From Spirochaetaceae bacterium (GTDB taxonomy: Bacteria > Spirochaetota > Spirochaetia > Treponematales > Breznakiellaceae): a stretch of 13,698 bases of DNA. The position numbers were made by a program, and so were the translations under genes. Below the pieces are notes generated by a model that made no database searches, was not told the DNA's origin, and saw only the letters and a program-made list of their open reading frames with translations. Location: NCBI GenBank assembly GCA_031258615.1, contig JAIRMP010000140.1, forward strand, positions 1 to 13,698, given 5' to 3'. Shown piece by piece: positions 1 through 7,145 of the stretch (positions within the stretch are counted from its first letter, which is position 1; each line of letters starts with the position of its first letter).

Positions 1-1105
1 CCAGCGCGGTAATGCCCCCGGCGGGGATGACAAGGCTTAGATCGTGAATCGCCTGCTCCCCGTCCTGGTTGTAGGAAAAATCAATATGCTCGCACACAAT
101 ATCAAAATTTTTCAAACACGTCTCATCGCCGCCCGGCAGAGGGGCAATGTTCATCAGATCACGCATACGCTTCATACTAATTTGCAGGTAGAACAACTCA
201 GGAAGCATCGTGAGCAGCGTGATGACGGGGCCGTAAATCCGCGCCACAATGAACAGAAACAACACCAGCGGCACGAAGGAAATCTGCCCGCCCGTGAACA
301 AGCTTGTACCGGCAAACACCGTGATACCAATGCCCGCCTGTAATACGGCTTGCGCCCCGGTAGTGAATACCCCGGCCCCAAACTCCATACGGACTGCCAA
401 CCGCATCATACGGTGCAGGGCTTTTGTCAGCGCCTCGGAACGCTCCCCGTCCATGTTGCAGGCGCGGATGACCTTGATGCCTTCAATATATTCCTGCACC
501 CGGTCAGCGGCTTGCAGTTTTGCCTGGGCATATTTTTTTGAAACACCCCCATGAATGACGCGGCTCGCCAGGATGACGGCAAAGGAAACCGGCGCCACGG
601 CAAAGATCGCAAGGGCCATACGCCAGTCGTAAAGGGCAAGCAAAAAACAAATGACCGTGACCGAAATCCCGTTGGCCGCGAGTTGTGGTACCACGTGACT
701 GAGGGCGTGCTCGCTGTTTGCTACATCACCCATGATGCTGGTAGTCAGGTCGGAAAGGTCCCTGTTGTTGAACACACTCATAGGCAGGCGGCGTATATGC
801 TCGGCAAGGGCCACACGGGTTTGCTCGCTTCGGGTGTAGGATGTTACATAGGTCTTGCGGTAGTCGTAGCGCTGGCAAAGATAGACCAGAAAAGCCCCCG
901 CGGCTCCCGCGGCAAACAGCGCCCACAGCTTCATGTAGGATACCGTTTCTCCTGAAAGGGGTTTCAGTATCTCGATAATGAACCCTGTAAGCACAATCAT
1001 CGGCACAATCATGGAAAAATTCGTCAGCGTACAGGCAAAAGCCGCTTTTTTCAGGTCCTTATAACCCTCATCGTTTAACAGTAAGGCCGTTTGAAGTTTA
1101 GACAT
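1..1105 (-). CDS. ABC transporter half-subunit (permease-ATPase fusion), 3' part cut by window edge
   Basis: The reading frame runs leftward from an ATG at 1105 off the window edge, giving about 368 residues that begin MSKLQTALLLNDEGYKDL. I translated it by hand. It holds the six-helix exporter-type membrane domain (hydrophobic stretches near residues 25-45, 58-75, 140-180 and 245-290) and the first strands of the ATPase domain. The A-loop tyrosine sits near residue 345 (DFSYNQDG). Sequence stops just before the expected Walker A motif, so roughly 200 residues are missing. An AAGGAGG site lies 9 nt upstream of the chosen ATG; an in-frame ATG at 1114 abuts that site and is too close. The start overlaps the stop of the previous ABC gene by 8 nt, so the two are probably co-translated and form a heterodimer. 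By family and by neighbours (TonB receptor, PchR-like regulator) it resembles YbtP/YbtQ or IrtA/IrtB, exporter-fold proteins that import ferric siderophores. Drug or lipid export remains possible. Confidence 0.85.
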   Translation of the reverse strand, partial: MSKLQTALLLNDEGYKDLKKAAFACTLTNFSMIVPMIVLTGFIIEILKPLSGETVSYMKLWALFAAGAAGAFLVYLCQRYDYRKTYVTSYTRSEQTRVALAEHIRRLPMSVFNNRDLSDLTTSIMGDVANSEHALSHVVPQLAANGISVTVICFLLALYDWRMALAIFAVAPVSFAVILASRVIHGGVSKKYAQAKLQAADRVQEYIEGIKVIRACNMDGERSEALTKALHRMMRLAVRMEFGAGVFTTGAQAVLQAGIGITVFAGTSLFTGGQISFVPLVLFLFIVARIYGPVITLLTMLPELFYLQISMKRMRDLMNIAPLPGGDETCLKNFDIVCEHIDFSYNQDGEQAIHDLSLVIPAGGITAL

Positions 1106-2912
1106 GGCCGTCATCCTCCTTTTGTTGTTCTATGCGCCATTTGACCGTCTTTGTATACACCTGCCACATACCGGCATACCGCCCATTTTGCGCCAGCAAT
1201 GCATCATGGTTACCCCGCTGCACCACGCGCCCGCCTTCCATTACCAGGATTTGATCCGCCCCCCTCACGGTAGACAGTCTGTGGGCGATCATGATCACGG
1301 TCTTGCCCCGCATGAGCCGTTCAAAGGCTTTTTGGATTGCGGCTTCATTTTCAGGATCCGAAAAGGCTGTCGCCTCATCCAGCACCACAATGGGGCAATC
1401 CTTCACCATGGCGCGGGCAATGGCGATCCGCTGGCGTTCCCCGGTGGAAAGGTGTACCCCCTTCGTGCCGATCACCGTATCGTAGCGATCCGGCAATGCC
1501 ATGATAAACTCGTGGCACTGGGCTGACCTGGCCGCCTCGGTAATTTGCTCGTCTGTGGCATGGGGGCTGCCCATGCGGATATTTTCCTTTACGGTCTGCC
1601 GGAACAAGAACACATCCTGAAAGACAAAGCTCACTTTGGACATCAGGTCATGGATTTCCATGTCGCGTACATCCACACCGCCTATCGCAACGCTGCCGCC
1701 GCTTACGTCAAAAAACCGGGGGATCAAATGGGCAACGGTGCTTTTTCCGCCGCCGGAGGGCCCCACAATGGCGGTAAGCTCCCCTTGCTTCGCGGTAAAG
1801 CTCACGCCGGACAGCGCCTCTGTACGCTGTTCTTTGTCGTAAGAAAAGGTAACATCCTGAAAGCTTATGTCAAACCTTGCCGGGGATTTCGGCTCTTTAG
1901 GCACAGGAAGCTCCGGTTCCGCAAGAATCCCGTCCATAGCCTTGACATCGCCTGAGATATGCAGAATCGCGCCGTTGGCATAGATCACTTTGGTGATAAC
2001 CCCCGCCACGGACTGGGTGAAGATCAGGTAGAACAGCACGGTTCCCGCGTATGAAACATAATCATCCGTATACATCCCCGCCAGGATCGCCACAGGCATA
2101 AGAAACAAAAACACATGATTGATGATCGTCAATGACGCGCTGTACACGCTTTCCCCGCGCAATGTAAGCGCGATAATCATTTTGGTGTAACTTTGAATGG
2201 TTTCCCGCAGCCGCCGGAAAGAATGGACCGTCTGCCTAAAAAGTTTTACTACCGTGATTCCCCTGATATATTCCACCGTGGCATTGTTCATGTCCGCAAG
2301 CGCGCGCTGGTACTGATCCACCAGATCGACCGCGGTCTTGTCCGCGTAAATACGCGCCTGTTTAAACATAGCGATAAAAATGCCCGCCGTCGCGGCCGCG
2401 CCGAAGCGCCAATCCACCACAAAAAGGATCGCCAGCATCACCAGGGTAGCTGTTACGGCGGCGATGAAATCGGGCAGTTGGTGGGCGATGAAGGTTTCTA
2501 TTTTTTCGATGTTTTCATCGGTGATTTTCCGCAGTTTGCCGCTGCCCGTAAGCACATGGAACCCAAGGGGAACCCTTGCCAGGTGCAAAGCAAAATCAAC
2601 CTTCAGCCGGTACAGCGTACCGAAAGCGGCCACATGTGAAAACGTCAACGCGCAGAAATACAACAGGATGTTTCCGCCCGCGCCGGCAACCGCGATCCAG
2701 CCGTAAGAGATCAGCCGCGCCGCGTCCAGGTTTTCTCCCGAAAGGCTGAGTATGATCCCGTAAATGACCCGGTAGATGCAAAGATACGGAACAAAGCTCA
2801 CTACCGAAGCCAGGGCCGATAGAATCAAAGAGACTATCACCAGCGGCTTCTTCATCATGGCCAATTCCCACAACCGCGCAAAGCCCTGCTTCTGTTTGCC
2901 CGGATTTTCCAT
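1098..2912 (-). CDS. ABC transporter half-subunit (permease-ATPase fusion), YbtPQ/IrtAB-like partner
   Basis: The protein has 604 residues, the usual length of an exporter-type half transporter. The membrane domain covers about residues 20-320. The ATPase domain has Walker A GPSGGGKST (384-392), a Q-loop Gln near 432 (VFQD), a variant signature LSTGE (488-492) in place of LSGGQ, Walker B IVVLDE (508-513) with the catalytic Glu, a D-loop and a switch His near 544 (IAHRLS), so it looks ATP-competent. I chose the ATG at 2912 (MENPGK) because it follows the flavodoxin stop by one base and has an AGGGGGA site; a start at 2948 would overlap flavodoxin by 35 nt. The 3' end overlaps the next ABC gene by 8 nt, so the pair is translationally coupled. 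Role inferred from context: ATP-driven inner-membrane transfer of a ferric chelate delivered by the upstream TonB receptor. Efflux cannot be excluded from sequence alone. Confidence 0.9.
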   Translation of the reverse strand: MENPGKQKQGFARLWELAMMKKPLVIVSLILSALASVVSFVPYLCIYRVIYGIILSLSGENLDAARLISYGWIAVAGAGGNILLYFCALTFSHVAAFGTLYRLKVDFALHLARVPLGFHVLTGSGKLRKITDENIEKIETFIAHQLPDFIAAVTATLVMLAILFVVDWRFGAAATAGIFIAMFKQARIYADKTAVDLVDQYQRALADMNNATVEYIRGITVVKLFRQTVHSFRRLRETIQSYTKMIIALTLRGESVYSASLTIINHVFLFLMPVAILAGMYTDDYVSYAGTVLFYLIFTQSVAGVITKVIYANGAILHISGDVKAMDGILAEPELPVPKEPKSPARFDISFQDVTFSYDKEQRTEALSGVSFTAKQGELTAIVGPSGGGKSTVAHLIPRFFDVSGGSVAIGGVDVRDMEIHDLMSKVSFVFQDVFLFRQTVKENIRMGSPHATDEQITEAARSAQCHEFIMALPDRYDTVIGTKGVHLSTGERQRIAIARAMVKDCPIVVLDEATAFSDPENEAAIQKAFERLMRGKTVIMIAHRLSTVRGADQILVMEGGRVVQRGNHDALLAQNGRYAGMWQVYTKTVKWRIEQQKEDDGHV

Positions 2913-2913
2913 T

Positions 2914-3402
2914 TTACGATTCCCCCTTTTCCGTTTCGTCAGCGGCAAACCTCAGGCCAAAGGCAAAGCAGGCCGCTTCATCGGGCTTTTTTTCCCTGCC
3001 AAATATCCGCTTGATTCTGGTAACAAGCGGGTTTTCAACCTGAAAAATCAGGCCCTGCTCAAACAGCCGCGCGCCATTCGCGATCACACGGGTTTGCCAG
3101 TCCCGCATCCATTTACCGTCGCCCCAGCCGTAAGTACCGAACAGGGCGACCCTTTTTCCGCGCAGCTTCTTTTCTATCGCGGTAAAGAAAGGGTCGAAGC
3201 GGCTCTCCTCCAACGCCTCTTTCCCCATCGCCGGGCATCCAAAGACAAAACGGTCATACCGCTTCGCAACGGATGGGTCGGTTTCGGTTACGCGAAGGAG
3301 CGTGGTTTGGCTCCCCCCGGCCCGCAGTCCCCGCTCAATGGTCTTTGCCATTGCCTCAGTGTTACCGGTGCGGCTCCAATAGATTACCGCCGTTTTATGC
3401 AT
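2914..3402 (-). CDS. Short-chain flavodoxin-like protein
   Basis: The 162-residue protein opens with a beta strand and an FMN phosphate loop S-R-T-G-N-T (residues 10-15). It continues with GCPAMGKEALEES (55-67), the first flavin-stacking loop of Megasphaera/Clostridium-type flavodoxins, and GTYGWGDGKW (89-98), the second loop with aromatic residues. It is a little longer than the roughly 140 residues usual for this group because of a basic C-terminal stretch. The ATG at 3402 has a GGAGG site 8 nt upstream. It ends one base before the ABC transporter ATG. Flavodoxins are cytosolic FMN one- or two-electron carriers that replace ferredoxin under iron limitation. Placed between a TonB receptor and an ABC pair, it may be an iron-stress electron carrier or donate electrons for reductive release of iron from an imported chelate; that role is inference. 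An NADPH:FMN reductase or WrbA-like function is less likely given the short-chain loops. Confidence 0.85.
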   Translation of the reverse strand: MHKTAVIYWSRTGNTEAMAKTIERGLRAGGSQTTLLRVTETDPSVAKRYDRFVFGCPAMGKEALEESRFDPFFTAIEKKLRGKRVALFGTYGWGDGKWMRDWQTRVIANGARLFEQGLIFQVENPLVTRIKRIFGREKKPDEAACFAFGLRFAADETEKGES

Positions 3403-3440
3403 ATACCCGCCTCCGTGGTGAGAAGGTTTTCCTTAGGCAT
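3384..3440 (-). CDS. Candidate 18-residue leader ORF overlapping the flavodoxin start
   Basis: A short frame reads MPKENLLTTEAGICIKRR and stops inside flavodoxin, in a different frame, overlapping its first codons. It has a clear GAGGAG site about 10 nt upstream of its ATG, at least as good as the flavodoxin site. The arrangement suggests translational coupling or a leader peptide controlling flavodoxin translation. It is too short for any homology judgement and could be fortuitous. Confidence 0.25.
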   Translation of the reverse strand: MPKENLLTTEAGICIKRR

Positions 3441-3459
3441 TTTATTTTTACTCCTCATT

Positions 3460-3472
3460 CTGTAAGTTACAG
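3460..3472. promoter_or_regulatory. Perfect palindrome, possible operator
   Basis: CTGTAA-G-TTACAG is a perfect 6+1+6 dyad about 58 bp upstream of the flavodoxin ATG and just before the GAGGAG site of the micro-ORF at 3440. It could be a regulator binding site or a small RNA hairpin. No convincing promoter lies beside it, so its function is unknown. Confidence 0.3.
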
Positions 3473-3502
3473 ACTGTTCCAAAACCCGCGCCAGAGTTCC
3501 AT
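3467..3502 (-). CDS. Candidate 11-residue micro-ORF after the heptad-repeat ORF
   Basis: The frame reads MELWRGFWNSL followed by TAA. Its ATG lies one base after the stop of the heptad-repeat ORF, and an AAGGAGG site sits inside the last codons of that ORF. Its stop lies within the CTGTAA/TTACAG palindrome. Two tryptophans in eleven residues are notable but prove nothing. It is listed because, together with its neighbours, it would keep ribosomes moving across an otherwise long untranslated gap. Confidence 0.2.
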   Translation of the reverse strand: MELWRGFWNSL

Positions 3503-3503
3503 G

Positions 3504-3851
3504 TTACGGTTCCTCCTTCCGAGCTCCGATTTTCCCTCTCCAAGACCCGGCGTCCTCTCTCCAAGACCCGGCGTCCTCTCTCCAAGACCCGGCGTCCTCC
3601 CTCAGAGACCCGGCGTCCTCTCTCAGAGACCCGGCGTCCTCCCTCAGAGACCCGGCGTCCTCCCTCAGAGACCCGGCGTCCTCTCTCAGAGACCCGGCGT
3701 CCTCTCTCAGAGACCCGGCGTCCTCCCTCAGAGACCCGGCGTCCTCTCTCCAAGACCCGGCGTCCTCCCTCAGAGACCCGGCGTCCTCCCTCAGAGACCC
3801 GATAATTCCCCTCGGAGCGGAACGAATTCCCTGCCTGAATAACGACAGCAT
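3504..3851 (-). CDS. Possible heptapeptide-repeat protein encoded by the 21-bp minisatellite
   Basis: This 115-residue frame consists of a 19-residue head (MLSLFRQGIRSAPRGIIGS), twelve perfect seven-residue repeats of the form [L/W]-R-E-D-A-G-S, and a 12-residue tail starting WRGKIGA. It starts 20 nt after the stop of the TonB receptor on the same strand and has only a weak upstream site (AAGACAGG). For the coding idea: one of the two variable positions in the DNA repeat is silent here (AGG or AGA, both Arg), the other gives only Leu or Trp, and the degenerate flanking units keep the seven-residue period. Against it: a 21-bp repeat is open in all frames if no stop lies in the unit, so an open frame alone means little. 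I recognise no family. No signal peptide is evident. It may be a real small protein, or a translated spacer. Confidence 0.35.
   Translation of the reverse strand: MLSLFRQGIRSAPRGIIGSLREDAGSLREDAGSWREDAGSLREDAGSLREDAGSLREDAGSLREDAGSLREDAGSLREDAGSLREDAGSWREDAGSWREDAGSWRGKIGARKEEP
3540..3791. repeat. 21-bp tandem minisatellite, 12 full units
   Basis: Twelve uninterrupted 21-bp units share the core GACCCGGCGTCCTC. They vary at only two sites: the unit begins CCAA or CAGA, and ends TCTCT or TCCCT. A partial unit (3792-3802) and decayed units on both sides (3519-3539, 3792-3833) keep the period. On the minus strand, the one transcribed with the iron operon, every unit carries a GAGGA or GGGAGGA string resembling a ribosome binding site. 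Copy number is likely to vary between strains through slippage. Confidence 0.97.
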
Positions 3852-3871
3852 AACACGCCTGTCTTTACACC

Positions 3872-5932
3872 CTAAAACCGGTACTGCACCGAAACTTGTA
3901 CCGAGCGGCCCATGTTGGGGTCAACGTAGTATGTGGGGACCTGATTGTATGGCACGTAAACGGCCAATGACGCATATTTGGTATCGGCAAGGTTATGAAC
4001 CGTGAGCAGCACGGCAAGGCTGCCGTCAAATTTCTTGGGAGCGTACCGCGCCTTCAGCCCCCAGATAAGGCGGGAGGCAATGTCCGATTGCTCGTTGGTA
4101 TAATCATACCCGGCATACATTTCACTTTTGTACAGGACATCGGGACCGAGGCTTAACCCAAGAAATGGCGCGTGCAGCATGAGGGAAGCCTGAAGCGTAT
4201 GTTTTGCCACCAGCGGAACAACTTTGCCTTCATAAATTCCTTCGGAAAATTCCGCGTTTACAAAGCTATAGTTAATATCCATACTTGCATATTCAACAGG
4301 CGTCAACTCCAGTCCAATGTTGGCGCCAAGCCTGTTGATGGGGTCCAAATTTACAGAACTAAATGACACTATATCCAGGAAGATTTCGTTATCGATCTTC
4401 AGGTAATAAAAATTCGCGTCCAGTTTTGCAATATCTTTTATGTTTAACCCGATACCGCCTTCGACCGTCCAGCCTTTTTCCGGTTCAAGACCGGTATTCA
4501 GGGAAATGGTCCCGCCCGGAAGCACCGGTGTTGTCAAAATTTCATCAGGATACGGGTATTTGAACTGGGTTCCGTATTTCGCGTAGACCTTTAAGAAGTC
4601 AAGCGGGTTGACCGTGACTCCCGCTTCGTAAACAAAAGCGCTCCAGTCTGTTGTTTCGTCCCCGTCCGTATATGACACATCTTGGCCCTGATTAGTACCC
4701 GACCACTCGTCCATGTGCCCGTTCAAAAATGCCGCGTCATAGCGTAACCCCGCATTCACGGAAAGAAACGGAAGGGGCTCAAAATTAACCAGAACCCAGG
4801 GGCCCAGCGTGAACTCGGACGCGGTTTGTACCGTAGGATTTGTTTCCTTAACAAGATCGCTGCTTATTGTAAGATCACTAAACGCAAAAAGCGTGTCAAC
4901 GCCCCCGGTGAGGCGCAGGCCCATACCCGCAGGTTTGAACTCGGCGCTTACTTTGGGACGGAAGCCAAGCATTTGCGGCTTCATGGTTCTGACGCCATAG
5001 ACAGGGGAATAGTATTTTACATCCGTATAGTTATAGGAGGCCGGCACATCAAGACTGAGGGTATCGTTAAGCGTCCAGGCAAAACCGATGCCGGCATTTA
5101 TTGCGGCGGTTGAATAGTCCTCCCCGGAAGCCCCTCCGTTCTGCGTGGGGTCATCATCAAATTGATCTTTGGTTAAGCCTCCGGTAAGCAGTATGTTTTT
5201 AACGGAAAAGCCCACATTCGCCTGGAGGTTCATCTTGTCGTTTATATCAAAGATTCCCCGCAGTTCGCCGTTTCCCGCATCGCTTGCGGTATGTTTTTGG
5301 TAGCCCTGGGTTCCATGATGACCGCCGCTCACGGTAAAGCCTCCCCAGCCGGTAGGCTGATGGTGGGAAAAGCGCTGTTCGTTTTGAAAGAAACTTCCCG
5401 CGGAAACGGTAATATCCGTCTTTGCCGCGCCGGACTTTTTGGTAATGATGTTGATGACTCCCGCCTGGGCGTTATCTCCGTACTGGACGCTCGCCCCGCC
5501 GTCGAGTACCTCTATCCGTTCAACATCGGAAAGGTTAATCATGTCCCAGTTCACGTAGGTTCTTGTCTCAATGGGATTGAGTCTCATGCCGTCAACGATA
5601 ACCAGTACCTTTCCCCGTCCGGAGTTGGCCGATATGCCCCGCATGGAGACATCCATACTGGCGCCTGTCGCGTCCCGTGTCACCCTGACGCCGGGCACGG
5701 TTTCCAGCACCTCGGTTATCGTTGCCGCTCCCGACTCGGCAATGTCCTCGGCGGTAATCACGGTAACAAGGCCAGCGACTTTGTTTGCCGATTCAGGCGT
5801 CCTGCTGGCGGTAACAACGAAATCAAGCGCGGTTTCAGCCTCCACAATAGGCCCGTAGTCAGCATCGTCATCCTGGGCAAACGCGGCCTGGAGAGCCGCG
5901 CCGGCCAAAAGAACCAAAAAAAACTTTTTCAT
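3872..5932 (-). CDS. TonB-dependent outer-membrane receptor (ferric chelate/siderophore type)
   Basis: The 686-residue protein begins MKKFFLVLLAGAALQAAFAQ, a signal peptide with likely cleavage after Ala19. A TonB-box-like segment LDFVVTASR (36-44) follows, then a plug domain (about 45-172) with VPGVRV, MRGI, VLVIVDGMRLN and VERIEVLDGGASVQYG, all typical of the family. A 22-strand-type barrel rich in aromatic strands follows, ending in QVSVQYRF with the C-terminal Phe needed for outer-membrane insertion. I chose the ATG at 5932 over one at 6025 because it gives a clean signal peptide and has GGAGG 8 nt upstream. The family imports ferric siderophores, haem or cobalamin using TonB/ExbBD energy; the divergent PchR-like regulator and downstream ABC pair point to a ferric chelate. 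The substrate is not deducible. No TonB, ExbB or ExbD gene is in the window. It is first in the inferred minus-strand operon. Confidence 0.93.
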   Translation of the reverse strand: MKKFFLVLLAGAALQAAFAQDDDADYGPIVEAETALDFVVTASRTPESANKVAGLVTVITAEDIAESGAATITEVLETVPGVRVTRDATGASMDVSMRGISANSGRGKVLVIVDGMRLNPIETRTYVNWDMINLSDVERIEVLDGGASVQYGDNAQAGVINIITKKSGAAKTDITVSAGSFFQNEQRFSHHQPTGWGGFTVSGGHHGTQGYQKHTASDAGNGELRGIFDINDKMNLQANVGFSVKNILLTGGLTKDQFDDDPTQNGGASGEDYSTAAINAGIGFAWTLNDTLSLDVPASYNYTDVKYYSPVYGVRTMKPQMLGFRPKVSAEFKPAGMGLRLTGGVDTLFAFSDLTISSDLVKETNPTVQTASEFTLGPWVLVNFEPLPFLSVNAGLRYDAAFLNGHMDEWSGTNQGQDVSYTDGDETTDWSAFVYEAGVTVNPLDFLKVYAKYGTQFKYPYPDEILTTPVLPGGTISLNTGLEPEKGWTVEGGIGLNIKDIAKLDANFYYLKIDNEIFLDIVSFSSVNLDPINRLGANIGLELTPVEYASMDINYSFVNAEFSEGIYEGKVVPLVAKHTLQASLMLHAPFLGLSLGPDVLYKSEMYAGYDYTNEQSDIASRLIWGLKARYAPKKFDGSLAVLLTVHNLADTKYASLAVYVPYNQVPTYYVDPNMGRSVQVSVQYRF

Positions 5933-5964
5933 AAAAGAGTCCTCCGTAATTAAAATGTCTGCGA

Positions 5965-5991
5965 TTGACAAAATATTATTATTAGTACAAT
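5965..5991 (+). promoter_or_regulatory. Putative promoter of the AraC-family regulator gene
   Basis: A perfect TTGACA (5965-5970) and a good TACAAT (5986-5991) are separated by 15 bp, somewhat short. The start site would fall near 5998, giving a leader of about 120 nt. It overlaps the receptor promoter on the other strand, so the two would compete for RNA polymerase. Confidence 0.45.
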
Positions 5992-6009
5992 CTAACAACA
6001 GAATGGCAA
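5972..6009 (-). promoter_or_regulatory. Putative promoter of the TonB receptor operon
   Basis: On the minus strand TTGCCA (6009-6004) is followed after about 16 nt by an AT-rich run TACTAATAATAATATT that can serve as a -10 element. This predicts a leader of roughly 40 nt before the ATG at 5932. The -10 register is ambiguous, and a weak promoter would suit activation by the divergent AraC-type regulator. Confidence 0.4.
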
Positions 6010-6046
6010 AAAGAATCGGAAACATACAATGCTTTTTATGAAAATA

Positions 6047-6092
6047 TGGCGGATTTAGAAAATCTTTTGGCGGTTCGTGATAATGAATCGCC
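6047..6092. promoter_or_regulatory. Candidate binding sites for the AraC-family regulator
   Basis: TGGCGG occurs at 6047-6052 and again at 6068-6073, exactly 21 bp apart, that is two helical turns, the layout expected for a tandem AraC-type operator. The second copy also begins an imperfect inverted repeat, GGCGGTTC (6069-6076) with GAATCGCC (6085-6092). The sites lie upstream of the receptor promoter and inside the predicted regulator leader, compatible with activating one and repressing the other. Inferred from spacing only. Confidence 0.4.
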
Positions 6093-6117
6093 GTCGGTGA
6101 TTTATTAAGGAGGGCTT

Positions 6118-7041
6118 ATGGAATCAACTATCGAAAAATTGCTTTTACCTTATATGCTCAAAAACGGATGCGAGTATATGAAAAGGGTAAAACTCGACAG
6201 AGACGGTCATATAGAATTGCAGCCTAAGCGTTCCTATGGGGAAGGGACCGCCCTGTTGAAACCGGCGGGTAAAAGTCTTATGGTGAGCGTATCGGACCTT
6301 ACCTACCGGCAGCCAATTGACCATATTTCAAGAGACCTGCCTGAATATTTTCATATCAATCTTTGCCAGGGGTCTATACAGGGTATTGGTGGAAAGCACC
6401 TTGACGGAAGCTACTGCCAGCGCTGCCCCGCCGGATTTTTTCATCGCTCGGTGGGGATCTCGTTCCTGCCGGAATTCTTTGACACTTTTTTGAATTCCCG
6501 CCACGGTATCTCGCCGGAAGAAATAATTCACGCGATTGACGCGCTGGGCAAGTTCCCGCTGATCCCCGATGCCGCGGTGATACTGAAGCAGATCGGCGCC
6601 GCTTCTTTTACCGGGGACATTGGAAATGCCTGGATCGAAGCAAAAACAGTTGAACTGGTTTCGGTTGTCCTGGGTTGGCACAGGCGGCTTACGGCTGCGG
6701 CAGGCCCCCCGCTCAGGGAACATGACCGGCTGGGAATCGCGGAAGCGATACGCCATGCGGAGGAGCATTTTTCCGGTCCCCTTACCCTGGAGGCGTTGGC
6801 AGGAAAAGCCGCCATGAGCATGAGCAAATTCACCGCCGCCTTCAAAACGCACACGGGTATTTCCGCCGCCGCTTATGTCCGCCGTTTCCGCATGGACAAG
6901 GCGATGTACCTGCTCAAAAACACCTCCGCGCCTCTTGGAGACATTGCCGGGATGGTGGGCTACAAACACCAGTCAAGGTTTTCCACCCTCTTTAAGGAAC
7001 AATTCGGCGTCGCGCCGGGGGCGTTTCGTAAAAGGGATTGA
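6118..7041 (+). CDS. AraC-family transcriptional regulator, PchR/YbtA-like
   Basis: The 307-residue protein has an N-terminal sensor half and a C-terminal AraC DNA-binding domain with two helix-turn-helix units, LTLEALAGKAAMSMSKFTAA (about 222-241) and a second around PLGDIAGMVGYKHQSRFSTL (272-291) followed by FKEQFGVAP. In the sensor half, RSVGISFLPEFF (110-121), a FPLIP segment and IEAKTVELVSVVLGW (173-187) resemble PchR and YbtA, which bind a ferric siderophore, activate the receptor and transport genes and repress themselves. The ATG at 6118 has AAGGAGGG 5-6 nt upstream. It is divergent from the TonB receptor across 185 bp containing overlapping promoters and a 21-bp-spaced direct repeat. 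The inferred role is ligand-dependent activator of the minus-strand iron operon. The AraC assignment is firm; the siderophore-sensing subtype is probable. Confidence 0.9.
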   Translation: MESTIEKLLLPYMLKNGCEYMKRVKLDRDGHIELQPKRSYGEGTALLKPAGKSLMVSVSDLTYRQPIDHISRDLPEYFHINLCQGSIQGIGGKHLDGSYCQRCPAGFFHRSVGISFLPEFFDTFLNSRHGISPEEIIHAIDALGKFPLIPDAAVILKQIGAASFTGDIGNAWIEAKTVELVSVVLGWHRRLTAAAGPPLREHDRLGIAEAIRHAEEHFSGPLTLEALAGKAAMSMSKFTAAFKTHTGISAAAYVRRFRMDKAMYLLKNTSAPLGDIAGMVGYKHQSRFSTLFKEQFGVAPGAFRKRD

Positions 7042-7145
7042 AAACCGGGAGTCGGGCATCAAATTAAGGCGGCGTACCTCGTCTGCGCGAACACAGCCAA
7101 ACTATTTTTTTGCTATATAATTTCCAGTTGTAAATTTGCCAAATA

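Noticed and set aside
3448..3753. Second minus-strand frame through the minisatellite (RRVSEGG repeats)
   Set aside because: It begins inside the array with no ribosome site, and its variable sites are non-synonymous; the REDAGS frame has a unique head and better position.
3540..3791. CRISPR array
   Set aside because: The 21-bp units are directly abutting with no unique spacers, and no cas genes are present.
3273..3842. Plus-strand open frame of 189 codons through the minisatellite (repeats of QRPGVLS/P type)
   Set aside because: It is antisense to flavodoxin and to the operon, has no ribosome site, and is open only because the 21-bp unit has no stop; both variable sites change amino acids in this frame.
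6080..6092. Fur box in the divergent iron control region
   Set aside because: GATAATGAATCGC matches only about 10 of 13 positions of a core Fur site and lacks the second half; too weak to call.
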